Assembly (NCBI GenBank): GCA_965214585.1
Contig: OZ243957.1
Span: forward strand, 2,790,001 to 2,854,000
DNA from: JAHCHG01 sp965214585
GTDB taxonomy: Bacteria; Acidobacteriota; Blastocatellia; Pyrinomonadales; Pyrinomonadaceae
Length of the DNA stretch: 64,000 nt
Direction of reading: 5' to 3'
Positions 22,014 to 30,464 of this stretch are shown here, in pieces (the first letter of the stretch is position 1; each line of letters opens with the position of its first letter). A model generated the notes under the pieces. The model did no database searches. It was not told the DNA's origin and was given only the letters and a program-made list of their open reading frames with translations. A program made the translations under genes and the position numbers.

Positions 22014-22652
22014 TTAGACGCTTTGTGCCTTTTCCGGTTTTTTAAACTCCTTCCAAGTGTAAAACATTCTGTGAACGAACGTCCAAAAAGAACCGACGGC
22101 TAAAACCCAAAGCACTTGCGGCATCCGGTTGGCGAGGAAAAAATCCGATTCGGGAAAAGTCGAAAGTGCGCCGATAATTAATAAAACAAGCCTTTCCGGT
22201 CTTTGCAAAAATCCGACATTTGCCTTTACGCCCAGACTTTCCGCCCGCGCCGTCGTATAACTGACCATTACCGAACCGATCATTCCGATTCCCGCCGCGA
22301 TTACGTTCAAAAGCGAATGCTCCGGCGTATTGCTCGCGTAAAAAATTATGATGCCCAAAAAGGCGACCATATCGGAAAGGCGGTCAAGCGAAGAATCGAG
22401 AAAACCGCCGAAGCGCGTAACTCTGCCGCTTAGACGCGCCACATTCCCGTCAAGCATATCAAAAAGACTGGCGACGATCATCACGATTCCCGCCCAGAAA
22501 AACCAGCCCATTCCAAACAAAACGCCGCACCCGACGCTGATTATTACGCCGATAACGGTCAGAAAGTTCGGATTAATTCCGCCAAAGGCAAGCCACCGCA
22601 CCATTGCGTCAATTATGCGTTTCGCGCCTCTGCCGATACTTGCTCCAAACAT
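22014..22652 (-). CDS. CDP-alcohol phosphatidyltransferase
   Basis: 212 residues from the ATG at 22652; the upstream in-frame extension translates low-complexity repeat DNA and is rejected. The family motif D-x2-D-G-x2-A-R-x8-G-x3-D-x3-D is complete in LDGNVARLSGRVTRFGGFLD followed by SSLDRLSD. Six hydrophobic segments span the protein. These enzymes swap CMP of a CDP-diacylglycerol for an alcohol such as glycerol phosphate or inositol phosphate; the acceptor cannot be told. It is followed by two small genes in the same direction. Confidence 0.88.
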   Translation of the reverse strand: MFGASIGRGAKRIIDAMVRWLAFGGINPNFLTVIGVIISVGCGVLFGMGWFFWAGIVMIVASLFDMLDGNVARLSGRVTRFGGFLDSSLDRLSDMVAFLGIIIFYASNTPEHSLLNVIAAGIGMIGSVMVSYTTARAESLGVKANVGFLQRPERLVLLIIGALSTFPESDFFLANRMPQVLWVLAVGSFWTFVHRMFYTWKEFKKPEKAQSV

Positions 22653-22662
22653 TGCTTCGCAA

Positions 22663-22820
22663 GGTGAAAGGGAAAAGGTAAAGGGTAAAAGGTAAAATTT
22701 ATAGATAAACAAATTCTTTTCTTTTTTATCTTCTGCTTTTTAACCTAATTTATCTTTATATTTTGCTTTCAACCTTTTCCCTTTTACCTTTCACCTTTTC
22801 CCTTTTCCCTTTTCCCCTTT
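22663..22820. repeat. Purine/pyrimidine low-complexity inverted repeat
   Basis: AAGGTGAAAGGGAAAAGGTA and similar phrases (22663-22697) face TTTTCCCTTTTACCTTTCAC and similar (22774-22820). The right block runs into the 3' end of greA, whose last residues (GKGEKGKGKR) are encoded by it. The block probably spread by slippage or as an inverted repeat insertion. Confidence 0.7.
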
Positions 22821-23288
22821 CCCCGCTTCTTCGTGAATCGTTGTCAGTTTTTCGATTTCAAAATTTCGCCAACCTTTTGGGGTTTTGACTCTTACTTCGT
22901 CGCCTTCTTCTTTGCCCATTAATGACTGCCCGATTGGTGAAACGGTTGAGATCAAACCTTCGTCCGGGTCGCTTTCTTCGGATGAAACGAGTTTGTATGT
23001 AATTTCGGTATCGCGCTCGACATCGTATAAAACAACCGTCGAACCGTAAGCGACCTTATCAATCGGCATTTTTGAAAGATCGAGCGAATCCATTTCGCTG
23101 ATGCGATCTCTAAGCTGGGCGATTCTCGCCGAAACGATTGATTGGCGTTCGAGCGCGGCTTTATATTCCGCATTTTCGCGCAAATCGCCGTATTCCCGCG
23201 CCTTCTGAATTTCCTTGGGCAGTTTCGTGTGCAGCTCTTCTTCGAGTCCTTCCAATTCCAACTTTAATTTTTTTTTAGCTTCTTCCAT
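22791..23288 (-). CDS. greA: Transcription elongation factor GreA/GreB family
   Basis: 165 residues from ATG 23288; the longer frame upstream has no family similarity. The N-terminal coiled coil has the expected acidic tip (AREYGDLRENAEYKAALE), and the C-terminal FKBP-like domain reads AYGSTVVLYDVERDTEITYK and ISTVSPIGQSLMGKEEGDEV. Gre factors stimulate RNA cleavage by backtracked RNA polymerase. The last about 11 residues are a Lys/Gly tail derived from the low-complexity repeat that overlaps the 3' end. It lies downstream of a phosphofructokinase gene, separated by a repeat-like leader. Confidence 0.9.
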   Translation of the reverse strand: MEEAKKKLKLELEGLEEELHTKLPKEIQKAREYGDLRENAEYKAALERQSIVSARIAQLRDRISEMDSLDLSKMPIDKVAYGSTVVLYDVERDTEITYKLVSSEESDPDEGLISTVSPIGQSLMGKEEGDEVRVKTPKGWRNFEIEKLTTIHEEAGKGEKGKGKR

Positions 23289-23397
23289 AATTTTTTGAGT
23301 CCAAAGTCCTGAGTCCGATGTCCAAAGTCTATGTTGTAAAATTTGCTCTAAAACAAGCAGATAAATAAAAAGTTTTCGCAATAAATATCTAATAATC

Positions 23398-24474
23398 CTA
23401 TATAGGCGTGGCAAAAGAAATTCCGATGTCGCGGGCTGAACGAACAAGCTGCCCTTCGACATTGACGGTTTTTATATTTGCGATAGCTTCGGAAAGCGGA
23501 ACAGTAACAACGCGGTTCGATTGCAGAGCGACCATATTTCCGAGTTTTCCGTCAATCAAAGCGCGAACGGCGCACGCTCCGAAATTCGTTCCGAGCATTC
23601 GGTCAAAAGCGTTCGGACTGCCGCCGCGCTGAAGATGTCCGAGAACGACGCAGCGTGATTCTTTGCCGGTTGTATTCTCGATTTTCTGCCGTAGATAATC
23701 GCCGACACCGCCAAGCCGCAGACATTCATCGTCGAGATACATTTCGCCGCCGCCGATTTCGTGCGCTCCTTCGGCGACGACGATATTTGTAAACTTAGAG
23801 CCGCTTTTTTCTCGCTTTTCGATTTTTTTAAGAACCGAATCAAACGAAAAAGGCATTTCCGGTATCAAGATCACATCCGCGCTTCCGGCAAGTCCGGCGT
23901 GCAGAGCGATCCAGCCCGTATGTCTGCCCATTACTTCGAGAATCATCACCCGGTCGTGCGAAGCCGCTGTCGTGTGCAAACGGTCAAGTGCTTCGGTGGC
24001 AATATCAATCGCCGTCATAAATCCGAAGGTCAATTCCGTTGCCGATAAATCGTTGTCAATCGTTTTCGGCACGCCGATCACGGGAAAGCCGCGCCGGTGA
24101 AATCGTTCGGCAATCGCTAAAGTTCCTTCTCCGCCGATAACGATCAAAGCCTCGATCTCGCTTTTTTCCAGATTTTTAAGAGCTTCGTCAATCGGCATAT
24201 CGGGAATTATAAGTTCGCCGTTCACGACTTTGCAGAAACTTCCGCGATTTCTCGTGCCTAAAATCGTTCCGCCTCTGGGCAAAATTCCGCTTACCGTTTT
24301 CGTCGTCAGTTTTGTGAGTTGAACGTCGCCTAAAATCCCCTCGAAACTGTCTTCGATGCCGATGCACCTCATTCCGAATTTTCCGATTGCCGTTCGCACA
24401 ACCGCGCGGATCACCGCATTAAGTCCCGGCGCATCGCCGCCGCCTGTTAAAATCCCTATCTTTTTATACGTCAT
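23398..24474 (-). CDS. pfkA: 6-phosphofructokinase
   Basis: 358 residues. ATP-binding GGDAPGLNAVIRAVV near the start, GGEGTLAIAERF, the catalytic PKTIDNDLSATELTFGF and MEVMGRHTGWIAL-like EVMGRHTGWIAL are all present, as is GHLQRGGSPNAFDR. It phosphorylates fructose 6-phosphate in glycolysis. The GGEGT variant of the loop occurs in a PFK subgroup with ATP as donor; PPi use cannot be ruled out from this alone. The gene stands upstream of greA on the same strand. Confidence 0.93.
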   Translation of the reverse strand: MTYKKIGILTGGGDAPGLNAVIRAVVRTAIGKFGMRCIGIEDSFEGILGDVQLTKLTTKTVSGILPRGGTILGTRNRGSFCKVVNGELIIPDMPIDEALKNLEKSEIEALIVIGGEGTLAIAERFHRRGFPVIGVPKTIDNDLSATELTFGFMTAIDIATEALDRLHTTAASHDRVMILEVMGRHTGWIALHAGLAGSADVILIPEMPFSFDSVLKKIEKREKSGSKFTNIVVAEGAHEIGGGEMYLDDECLRLGGVGDYLRQKIENTTGKESRCVVLGHLQRGGSPNAFDRMLGTNFGACAVRALIDGKLGNMVALQSNRVVTVPLSEAIANIKTVNVEGQLVRSARDIGISFATPI

Positions 24475-24663
24475 AGATAAAATGTTAATGATAAGATGTT
24501 AATTGTAGTTTACAAAACGGCATTTAACAATTTCGCATTAATAAATTACATTGACTCTCTAAAGTGCCGGTTTTAGCTCTGTTTATTTTTGTAATTCGTA
24601 AAAAAATCAGCTATTGTTATAAAAAATTCTTTCCCCGAATCTTTTTCTTAACGGAGATTATTT

Positions 24664-25269
24664 ATGAGAAAATTGACTTGGACGATTTTGCTTACCTTTT
24701 TAATGTCAATCGGAATTTACGCTCAAAATTCGGGCGAGGAATTAAAACAACTGCGGAAACAAGTAAATCTGCCGAATTCCGTGCAGATTCTGCTTGATAA
24801 AAATGAAGATTTTCCGAAAAAACAAACGATAAAAATTTATCTGGCAATCAAGCACAACAAATCTTTCGCCAAAGATTTTGTAAAATGGGTGGACAAATGG
24901 AACAAAGAAAACGCCGCAGACAACGGCACTCTGGAAATAGTTGAAGATATTTCCGATGCCGACATTGCCGCCGCGCAATTTATGTATGGTTTGAGCAAAT
25001 TCGTCAGAGAAGACAGCATCAGTATTTCAACCGGCAGAGTTTCCAAAGACGAAGAGCTTTACGGAGTCGGAATCGGTAATTCAAAAATCCGCGCCAACAG
25101 AGGTTACAGAAAACTCGATAAACCGCTTTATTCATATCTGCTGATCCGCAATAAAAACGGAACTTGGGACATAAACTTTTCATACGTTGACGAAGCGTTC
25201 GATTATAGTAAGACGTTTCCCGAAGCGCGTCTGCAAGGATTGATCGAAAGTAAAATGAAAAACCGTTAG
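24664..25269 (+). CDS. Secreted hypothetical protein
   Basis: 201 residues with a signal peptide (MRKLTWTILLTFLMSIGIYA). The mature part has a mixed alpha/beta look: KTIKIYLAIKHNKSFAKDF in the first half (here QTIKIYLAIKHNK), acidic DISDADIAAAQFMYGLSKF, then beta-rich YSYLLIRNKNGTWDINFSY. No cysteines of interest, no catalytic motif recognised. An AACGGAGAT ribosome site supports the start. Family not recognised; exported to periplasm or outside. Confidence 0.6.
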   Translation: MRKLTWTILLTFLMSIGIYAQNSGEELKQLRKQVNLPNSVQILLDKNEDFPKKQTIKIYLAIKHNKSFAKDFVKWVDKWNKENAADNGTLEIVEDISDADIAAAQFMYGLSKFVREDSISISTGRVSKDEELYGVGIGNSKIRANRGYRKLDKPLYSYLLIRNKNGTWDINFSYVDEAFDYSKTFPEARLQGLIESKMKNR

Positions 25270-25396
25270 CTTCCATCGAATTACTTTTTTTAATTGTAAT
25301 GCGGAGCGCGGACGAGCCGCCGCACTCTTCGTTAAATGATATTAAATGATGTTAATAACCGACGAGTAAACTTCGCTCGGAAACCGTTTTCTCTAA

Positions 25397-25708
25397 TTAT
25401 TGCTGCTTGGGATTCGATGCCGCCGGAACGTCGCCTGTCGAGCCGAACGCCGTTATCTGCACTTGGCTGTTTCCGCTTTTCATAATATACCAAGTTCCGC
25501 CCGCCGGTCTGAACACCGCGTAATCAGTCTTTCCGTCGCCGTCGTAATCCGCCGGCGCGGGAATATCCGCCGATGTTCCGAAGGCGGTAACGCTGAATCC
25601 GCCGTCCGTAGTTTTCAAAACATACCACGCGCCGTTTGACGGACGGTAAACGGCAATATCGGTTTTGCCGTCGCCGTCGTAATCGGCTTGCGTCGGTTTA
25701 TCCGTGGA
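25397..25708 (-). pseudogene. FG-GAP repeat protein, C-terminal fragment
   Basis: About 104 codons with two FG-GAP/VCBS-type calcium-binding blades: ADYDGDGKTDIAVYRPSNG with WYVLKTTDG, then ADYDGDGKTDYAVFRPAGG with WYIMKSGN. The coding similarity starts near residue STDKPTQAD and the sequence upstream (25717 on) is a copy of the hairpin-rich element, so the bulk of a formerly long secreted protein is gone. The frame continues by chance into the element. Full-length relatives carry a secretion signal and many more blades. Confidence 0.8.
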
Positions 25709-25716
25709 AATGCCGA

Positions 25717-25932
25717 GTCGCCAACGGCGACCAACATTTATATCAGATGGTGCAGGCGTTTCGCTGAAACTATATGTGTCTGTCAAGTAAACAGCGTGTT
25801 GCTGAAAGCGACAAACATCAGTAATCAACGGTTGTTCGTCCTAAAGTCTGTGTTCTCAACAATTACACAACATTTAGTTAAAGTTGGAGGTAATTCATAA
25901 AATCAAAATCTAAAAACCGTCCTGAGCATTGT
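25717..25932. mobile_element. Degenerate copy 3 of the hairpin element family
   Basis: GTCGCCAACGGCGAC (25717-25731), then ACCAACATTTATATCAGATG, GTGCAGGCGTTTCGCTGAAA and GTTGCTGAAAGCGACAAAC follow the order of the first half of copies 1 and 2. Its continuation 25875-25932 matches positions 76-133 of the window. The terminal TTGACAATTAGT ends were not found. It adjoins the truncated FG-GAP gene. Confidence 0.65.
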
Positions 25933-26022
25933 TGTTTAAAAACAGCAATAAATAACATTATAGTCAATCAGAACACGGAGAAACAGCAACGCGACTTTTC
26001 CGTTCTTAACTTTGAAGTAACT

Positions 26023-27666
26023 CTAGTTTCTCGCAAAAACGGTCTGCTGAACTTTCGTTGCTTCGGGAATTGCCTCGATTGCCTTCATAATTTGCGGATC
26101 GGTTTCTAAAAGTGCCTGCTGTCCGGCTTCGCTCGAATAGTTTGCGGTGGCGAGTTCGGCGCGGATGCGCGATTTTGCGTATTCGATCTCATTGTTGATG
26201 TTTTCCGCCGTCAAGCCGCTTTCCTCGTCGGATACGGCGAACTTTTTGAAGGCATTTAAAAGTTTTTCGTCAACCAAAAAATCGCTCTGTTTGATCGTCA
26301 GATTGTAGTTTTGTTTTCCGGTTTTGAAATACTCCAAATTGTCAATTTTTCCCGCAATCAGTTGGCGCACGAAGAAAAATGCTTCTTCGCTCAGATACGC
26401 CCGCAAAGTCGTGTAATTTTCCGGCGATGCGGTAATATCCGGGACTATTCCGCGTCCGCCGTAAAAAATTCTGCCGCCCGCCGTTTTGACGGGTTTTCCG
26501 ATTGGTTTTGATTCGGCTTCGGGCGTTTTTTTCGCTTCCGCCTCTTCGTCGTTTTGATGCGTGTAATAATCGTAAATCGAACCGCTTGAATAATCGCGTT
26601 GCAGAGAGCGTCCGTAAGGCGTGTAATATCTTGCGGTTGTCAGCGTTAAACCCGTGCTTTTCGGCAGGGAAAATAATCTCTGCACCAAGCCTTTTCCGAA
26701 ACTTTCAGTTCCGACGACCACTCCGCGCCCGTAATCCTGAATCGCGCCGGCGACGATTTCCGAAGCCGAAGCCGAACCGCCGTTTATCATTACGACCAGC
26801 GGGAAATCTTCAAATTCTCCGCCGACTGTGCGTAATTCCTGCGCCTTGACGTAATTTGTGCGACCTTTTACCGAAACGACGGTTTTTCCCGCCGGAATAA
26901 ATTTGCTGACAACGCCAATCGCCTGCGGCAGCAAACCGCCCGGATTTCCGCGCAAATCAAGAATCAGACTTTGCATTCCTTGGGTTTTCAGATTCTCAAT
27001 CGCTTCGGTTAATTCGAGCGTCGTCGTTTCCTGAAAACCGCCGCTTAAACCGATATAGCCGACGTTTTCTTTGAGCATAAAATAATTGCGGATCGAAGGA
27101 AGCGGAACGCCGCCGCGCTCGATGCTGAACGAAATCGGCGAAGCGTTTCCGGCGCGTTCGATCTTAATATTGACAACCGAACCGCGCACGCCGCGCACGT
27201 TTTTGGAAACTTCCGAACTCGTCCATTCGGTTGCGTCCTTGCCGTCAACTTCCACGAATCTGTCGCCGTAGCGCAGACCGTTTTTATCAGCCGGAGTATT
27301 CGGAATTACAGACTGCACATAAACGCCGTCGCGGTGTTGCAAAATTGAAACGCCGATTCCGTAAAACTGCGATGCCTGCTCTTCGTAGAGTTTGCGGATT
27401 TCCTCGCTCGTAAAAAAAGATGAATGCGGATCGAGCGTCCAGAGCATACTCTGAATTGATTTGTCGGCAACTTCTTCGTGGTCAATTTCCTCGACGTATT
27501 CGGTTTCAATAACCTTTAATGCGTCGGCGTAATCGGTTACGACTTTTGAAGAAGTCAGAGTCGTATCCGCCGAAGTTGCGGCGGGAAATCTGCCGAAAAT
27601 GCCGCCGAAAACCGCGCCGATCAAAATTATTGAAACTGCAATTATCCAGAATTTTTTACTCATCAT
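26023..27666 (-). CDS. S41-family C-terminal processing protease (CtpA type)
   Basis: 547 residues. A single N-terminal membrane segment or signal (about 6-25), an S41 N-terminal cap (about 45-95), a PDZ domain (about 96-180, YGIGVSILQHRDGVYVQSVI) and the S41 protease domain with S300 in NGGSASASEIVAG and K325 in ESFGKGLVQ, the Ser-Lys dyad spaced as in Prc/CtpA. It cleaves C-terminal ends of envelope proteins. A poorly conserved linker (about 370-400) and a helical C-terminal region follow. It is transcribed alone on this strand. Confidence 0.92.
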   Translation of the reverse strand: MMSKKFWIIAVSIILIGAVFGGIFGRFPAATSADTTLTSSKVVTDYADALKVIETEYVEEIDHEEVADKSIQSMLWTLDPHSSFFTSEEIRKLYEEQASQFYGIGVSILQHRDGVYVQSVIPNTPADKNGLRYGDRFVEVDGKDATEWTSSEVSKNVRGVRGSVVNIKIERAGNASPISFSIERGGVPLPSIRNYFMLKENVGYIGLSGGFQETTTLELTEAIENLKTQGMQSLILDLRGNPGGLLPQAIGVVSKFIPAGKTVVSVKGRTNYVKAQELRTVGGEFEDFPLVVMINGGSASASEIVAGAIQDYGRGVVVGTESFGKGLVQRLFSLPKSTGLTLTTARYYTPYGRSLQRDYSSGSIYDYYTHQNDEEAEAKKTPEAESKPIGKPVKTAGGRIFYGGRGIVPDITASPENYTTLRAYLSEEAFFFVRQLIAGKIDNLEYFKTGKQNYNLTIKQSDFLVDEKLLNAFKKFAVSDEESGLTAENINNEIEYAKSRIRAELATANYSSEAGQQALLETDPQIMKAIEAIPEATKVQQTVFARN

Positions 27667-27817
27667 CTATTCTCCAACGCCTTCAGATTATATCATATTT
27701 CCAACATTAAAATCTGCGTAATATCGGCTTTTAAAACTTCTTTTCTGAAATTTACAAAATATTAAACATATAATTTACAATTGATGTTCAGGTGATTTAT
27801 TATTAGCATTTTACTCG

Positions 27818-28551
27818 ATGAATCCAAATTTATCCATAATTATTCCCGCTTACGACGAACAGGGACGACTCGGCAAAACGGTTGAGCAAATCCTTAATTA
27901 TGTCGTTGAAAACGATTTGGATGCCGAATTGATTGTCGTTGACGACGGCTCAAAAGACGAAACCGCCGCATTTGCCCGCCAAGTCTGTGATCGGTTTCCT
28001 GATATTTCAACCGATGTAATTCGTTACGAAAAAAATCGCGGCAAAGGTTTCGCCGTCAAAACCGGACTCGAAGCCGCACCGGAAAAATCGCCGTTTTTAC
28101 CGATGCCGATTTGTCAACGCCGATTGAAGAACTGCCGAAACTCGTCCAGCCGATTGAAAACGGCGATTTCGACGTAACTTTCGGCTCACGCGCTCTGGAC
28201 AGAAATCTGATCGGAACGCGCCAGCCGTGGCGCAGGGAACAAGGCGGAAAAGTTTTTAACTTGATTGTCAGATTGGCAACGCGCCTGCCTTTCTGGGACA
28301 CGCAATGCGGTTTTAAGGCGTTTAATATGGAAAAATTCCGCCCGCTTTTAAGCGTTATGCAAATCGAGCGTTTCGGTTTTGATGTCGAATTTTTATACGT
28401 CGCCAATCTGCACAAACTGAAATTAAAAGAAATTCCCGTTCGCTGGGATCACGACGAGCGAACAAAAGTCAGCGTTTTCCGCGACAGCAGGCGTATGTTT
28501 AACGAAGTCCGCGAGATTCGCCGAAATGCAAAAAATGGAATCTACAAATAA
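27818..28551 (+). pseudogene. Family 2 glycosyltransferase, dolichyl-phosphate-glucose-synthase-like, frameshifted
   Basis: The first frame begins MNPNLSIIIPAYDEQGRLGK and reaches NRGKGFAVKTGLEAA; the next frame resumes with GKIAVFTDADLSTPIEELPK, then VTFGSRALDRNL, FWDTQCGFKAFN and FGFDVEFLYVA. All GT-A motifs (IIPAYDE, VVDDGSKD, DADLSTP, QCGFK) are there, so a one-base change near 28083 splits an otherwise complete enzyme of about 244 residues. Relatives transfer a sugar from a nucleotide sugar to a polyprenyl phosphate at the membrane. A real pseudogene, a programmed shift or a base-calling error are all possible. Confidence 0.85.
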
Positions 28552-28562
28552 AAGATTTTTTC

Positions 28563-28646
28563 ACCACAGAGCCGCAGAGAAAAGAATTAAAAAACATTTT
28601 TTGGAAATAAAATAAAAAAAACTCTGCGGCTCTGCGCCTCTGTGGT
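28563..28646. repeat. Inverted repeat before pdxJ
   Basis: ACCACAGAGCCGCAGAG (28563-28579) faces CTCTGCGGCTCTGCGCCTCT followed by GTGGT (28622-28646). The stem encloses an A/T-rich loop and stops 11 bases before the pdxJ start codon. The phrase structure (CACAGAGGC, CGCAGAG) is of a dispersed type. Confidence 0.75.
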
Positions 28647-28657
28647 AAATTATCATT

Positions 28658-29416
28658 ATGACCGCAAAATTAAACGTCAATATAGACCACGTTGCAACGA
28701 TCCGCGAAGCCCGCAAAACCATTGAGCCGAGCATAATTACTGCCGCCGTCGTCTGCGAACAAGCGGGCGCGGACGGCATTACGGTTCATCTGCGCCAAGA
28801 CCGTCGGCACATCCAAGACCGCGACATCGAACTTCTCAGAGAGGTTGTTACCACATATTTAAACGTCGAAATGGCGGCAACCGACGAAATGATGAAAATC
28901 GCGCTTGAAACAAAACCGGATGCCGTGTCTTTAGTTCCCGAAAGTCCCGACGAGATCACAACCGAAGGCGGCTTGGATGTGATCGGTAATTTTGAAAACG
29001 TCAAAAAAGCCGTCGAAAAATTAAAATCGGCGGGAATTTTCGTCAGCATTTTTATTGATCCCGATTTGGAGCAGATCGAAGCCGCAAGCGGTGTCGGCGC
29101 ACAGCAAGTCGAACTTTGCACGGGCGAATATGCCGAATTAACCTTGTCTTCCCGCGCCGCGCACGGCGAAGGCGCGAAAAAAGCCCAAGCCGAAATCCAA
29201 AGAATAAAACGCGCCGCCGCCCGCGCAAAAGATCAAGGCTTGATCGTCGCCGCCGGACACGGTTTGACTTACCGAAACGTCGGCGCACTCGCCGCAATTA
29301 GTGAAATTACGGAATTCAACATCGGGCATAATATTATTTCGCGCTCGGTTTTTACGGGACTTTATCGCGCAGTTGAAGAAATGACCGAGAAAATCAGATT
29401 GGGTGCAAACGTATAA
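28658..29416 (+). CDS. pdxJ: Pyridoxine 5'-phosphate synthase
   Basis: 252 residues, the family's usual length. TIM-barrel motifs: LNVNIDHVATIREAR at the N-terminus, AGADGITVHLRQDRRHIQD, SLVPESPDEITTEGGLDV, VSIFIDPD, VELCTGEYA and VAAGHGLTYRNV. The enzyme condenses 1-deoxyxylulose 5-phosphate with 3-amino-2-oxopropyl phosphate to give pyridoxine 5'-phosphate. The gene starts right after a stem-loop repeat in its leader, and no other vitamin B6 gene is adjacent. Confidence 0.96.
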   Translation: MTAKLNVNIDHVATIREARKTIEPSIITAAVVCEQAGADGITVHLRQDRRHIQDRDIELLREVVTTYLNVEMAATDEMMKIALETKPDAVSLVPESPDEITTEGGLDVIGNFENVKKAVEKLKSAGIFVSIFIDPDLEQIEAASGVGAQQVELCTGEYAELTLSSRAAHGEGAKKAQAEIQRIKRAAARAKDQGLIVAAGHGLTYRNVGALAAISEITEFNIGHNIISRSVFTGLYRAVEEMTEKIRLGANV

Positions 29417-29604
29417 GCAGAATTAAGGGAGTCAACAAAAGATTTGAAGATTTGTCGGGGAAATTTTATTAAACATTTTTAACCCAAAAATATATTTGAT
29501 AATTGATAGATGATATTTGATAGATAAACCAAGCGTTAAGCGATTTAGAGTTAAAAAATTTATCAAATATCAATTATATTTTTGATTTCTTTCGTAAGTT
29601 ATTA

Positions 29605-29741
29605 TACCAAGTTGCGTGAAAAAAAGGAAAGGCGGAAACCCGACAGTAATGGAGGGTGCTGTTTTTAATATCAACTTTTAAGTTTTCAAACAGCACCCTT
29701 GTTGACACGCGGGTTTCCGCCTTTATTCACGCAACTTGGTA
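29605..29741. mobile_element. 137-bp MITE-like element with long terminal inverted repeats
   Basis: The left end TACCAAGTTGCGTGAA (from 29605) is mirrored by TTCACGCAACTTGGTA (to 29741). A second paired segment lies inside: AGGCGGAAACCCG with CGGGTTTCCGCCT, and GGGTGCTG with CAGCACCC. The flanks TTA...TTA are compatible with a short AT target duplication. No coding frame; likely non-autonomous, mobilised by a transposase encoded elsewhere. Confidence 0.75.
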
Positions 29742-29803
29742 TTACACTTGAAAACATATTCTCAAGTGCTTAAAAAGTAAAAAAATATCGCGTTTGATTT
29801 TCG

Positions 29804-30313
29804 TTATTTTTGTTTGTTTATTAAAAATCTGCGCGTGAAAAATACGCTGAAAAAGATCGTTCCGAAAATCAAAAATTCCAATCCGATTGCGGCAAGCAGT
29901 TCTGCAATCGAAAGTCTTGACGGCAGTTCCGTTAAACCGAAATAATCGAACTTAAATCTCTCCGAACTGAAAAACCAAAGAAGTTCCAAACCGCCGCCCG
30001 ATTTTGTCGTCAGATAATCCAGAATAATATGCGAAAAGTAAGCCGAACCAAACGCGAGCGATTCTCTGATTCGGCTTTTTCCTAAGATCAATGTGATCGC
30101 CGAAAATACGATTATCGAAAACAAAACAGAGTGAGAAAATCCGCGATGCCAAGATTTATCGCTTGTCAAAACGACGAATAAAAAATCAAAATCAGCCGCA
30201 ATCGCAAGAAATCCGCCGACGAACAACGGAACTGCAAAGTTTTTTTTAACATTCGGATAAATCGCGGCAACTGTCGCTGCTCCAAGAAATCCGTGCGCGA
30301 TTGGCAAAGGCAT
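29804..30313 (-). CDS. Integral membrane metal-dependent hydrolase (YdjM/DUF457 family)
   Basis: 169 residues beginning MPLPIAHGFLGAATVAAIYP. The family motif is visible: an N-terminal His (IAHG), DFDFLF, WHRGFSHSVLFS and YFSHIILDYLT, giving His/Asp residues that may bind a metal at the membrane face. At least four hydrophobic segments. Members such as E. coli YdjM are LexA-regulated, but no SOS box was recognised upstream here. The activity is not proven in the family. Confidence 0.85.
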   Translation of the reverse strand: MPLPIAHGFLGAATVAAIYPNVKKNFAVPLFVGGFLAIAADFDFLFVVLTSDKSWHRGFSHSVLFSIIVFSAITLILGKSRIRESLAFGSAYFSHIILDYLTTKSGGGLELLWFFSSERFKFDYFGLTELPSRLSIAELLAAIGLEFLIFGTIFFSVFFTRRFLINKQK

Positions 30314-30464
30314 TACTAAAAAAGATTAACATTTATTTTGTAGAAAAACATATCAATTCGGCATTCTCAAAACTCAAATTCCGGTTTGCAGGGTTCGTCC
30401 GATTTTTAAGGTTTCCGTCAAAAAAGCGTTGAACGTGCCGAAAATTCTGCGCTTCAAGCGGTTT

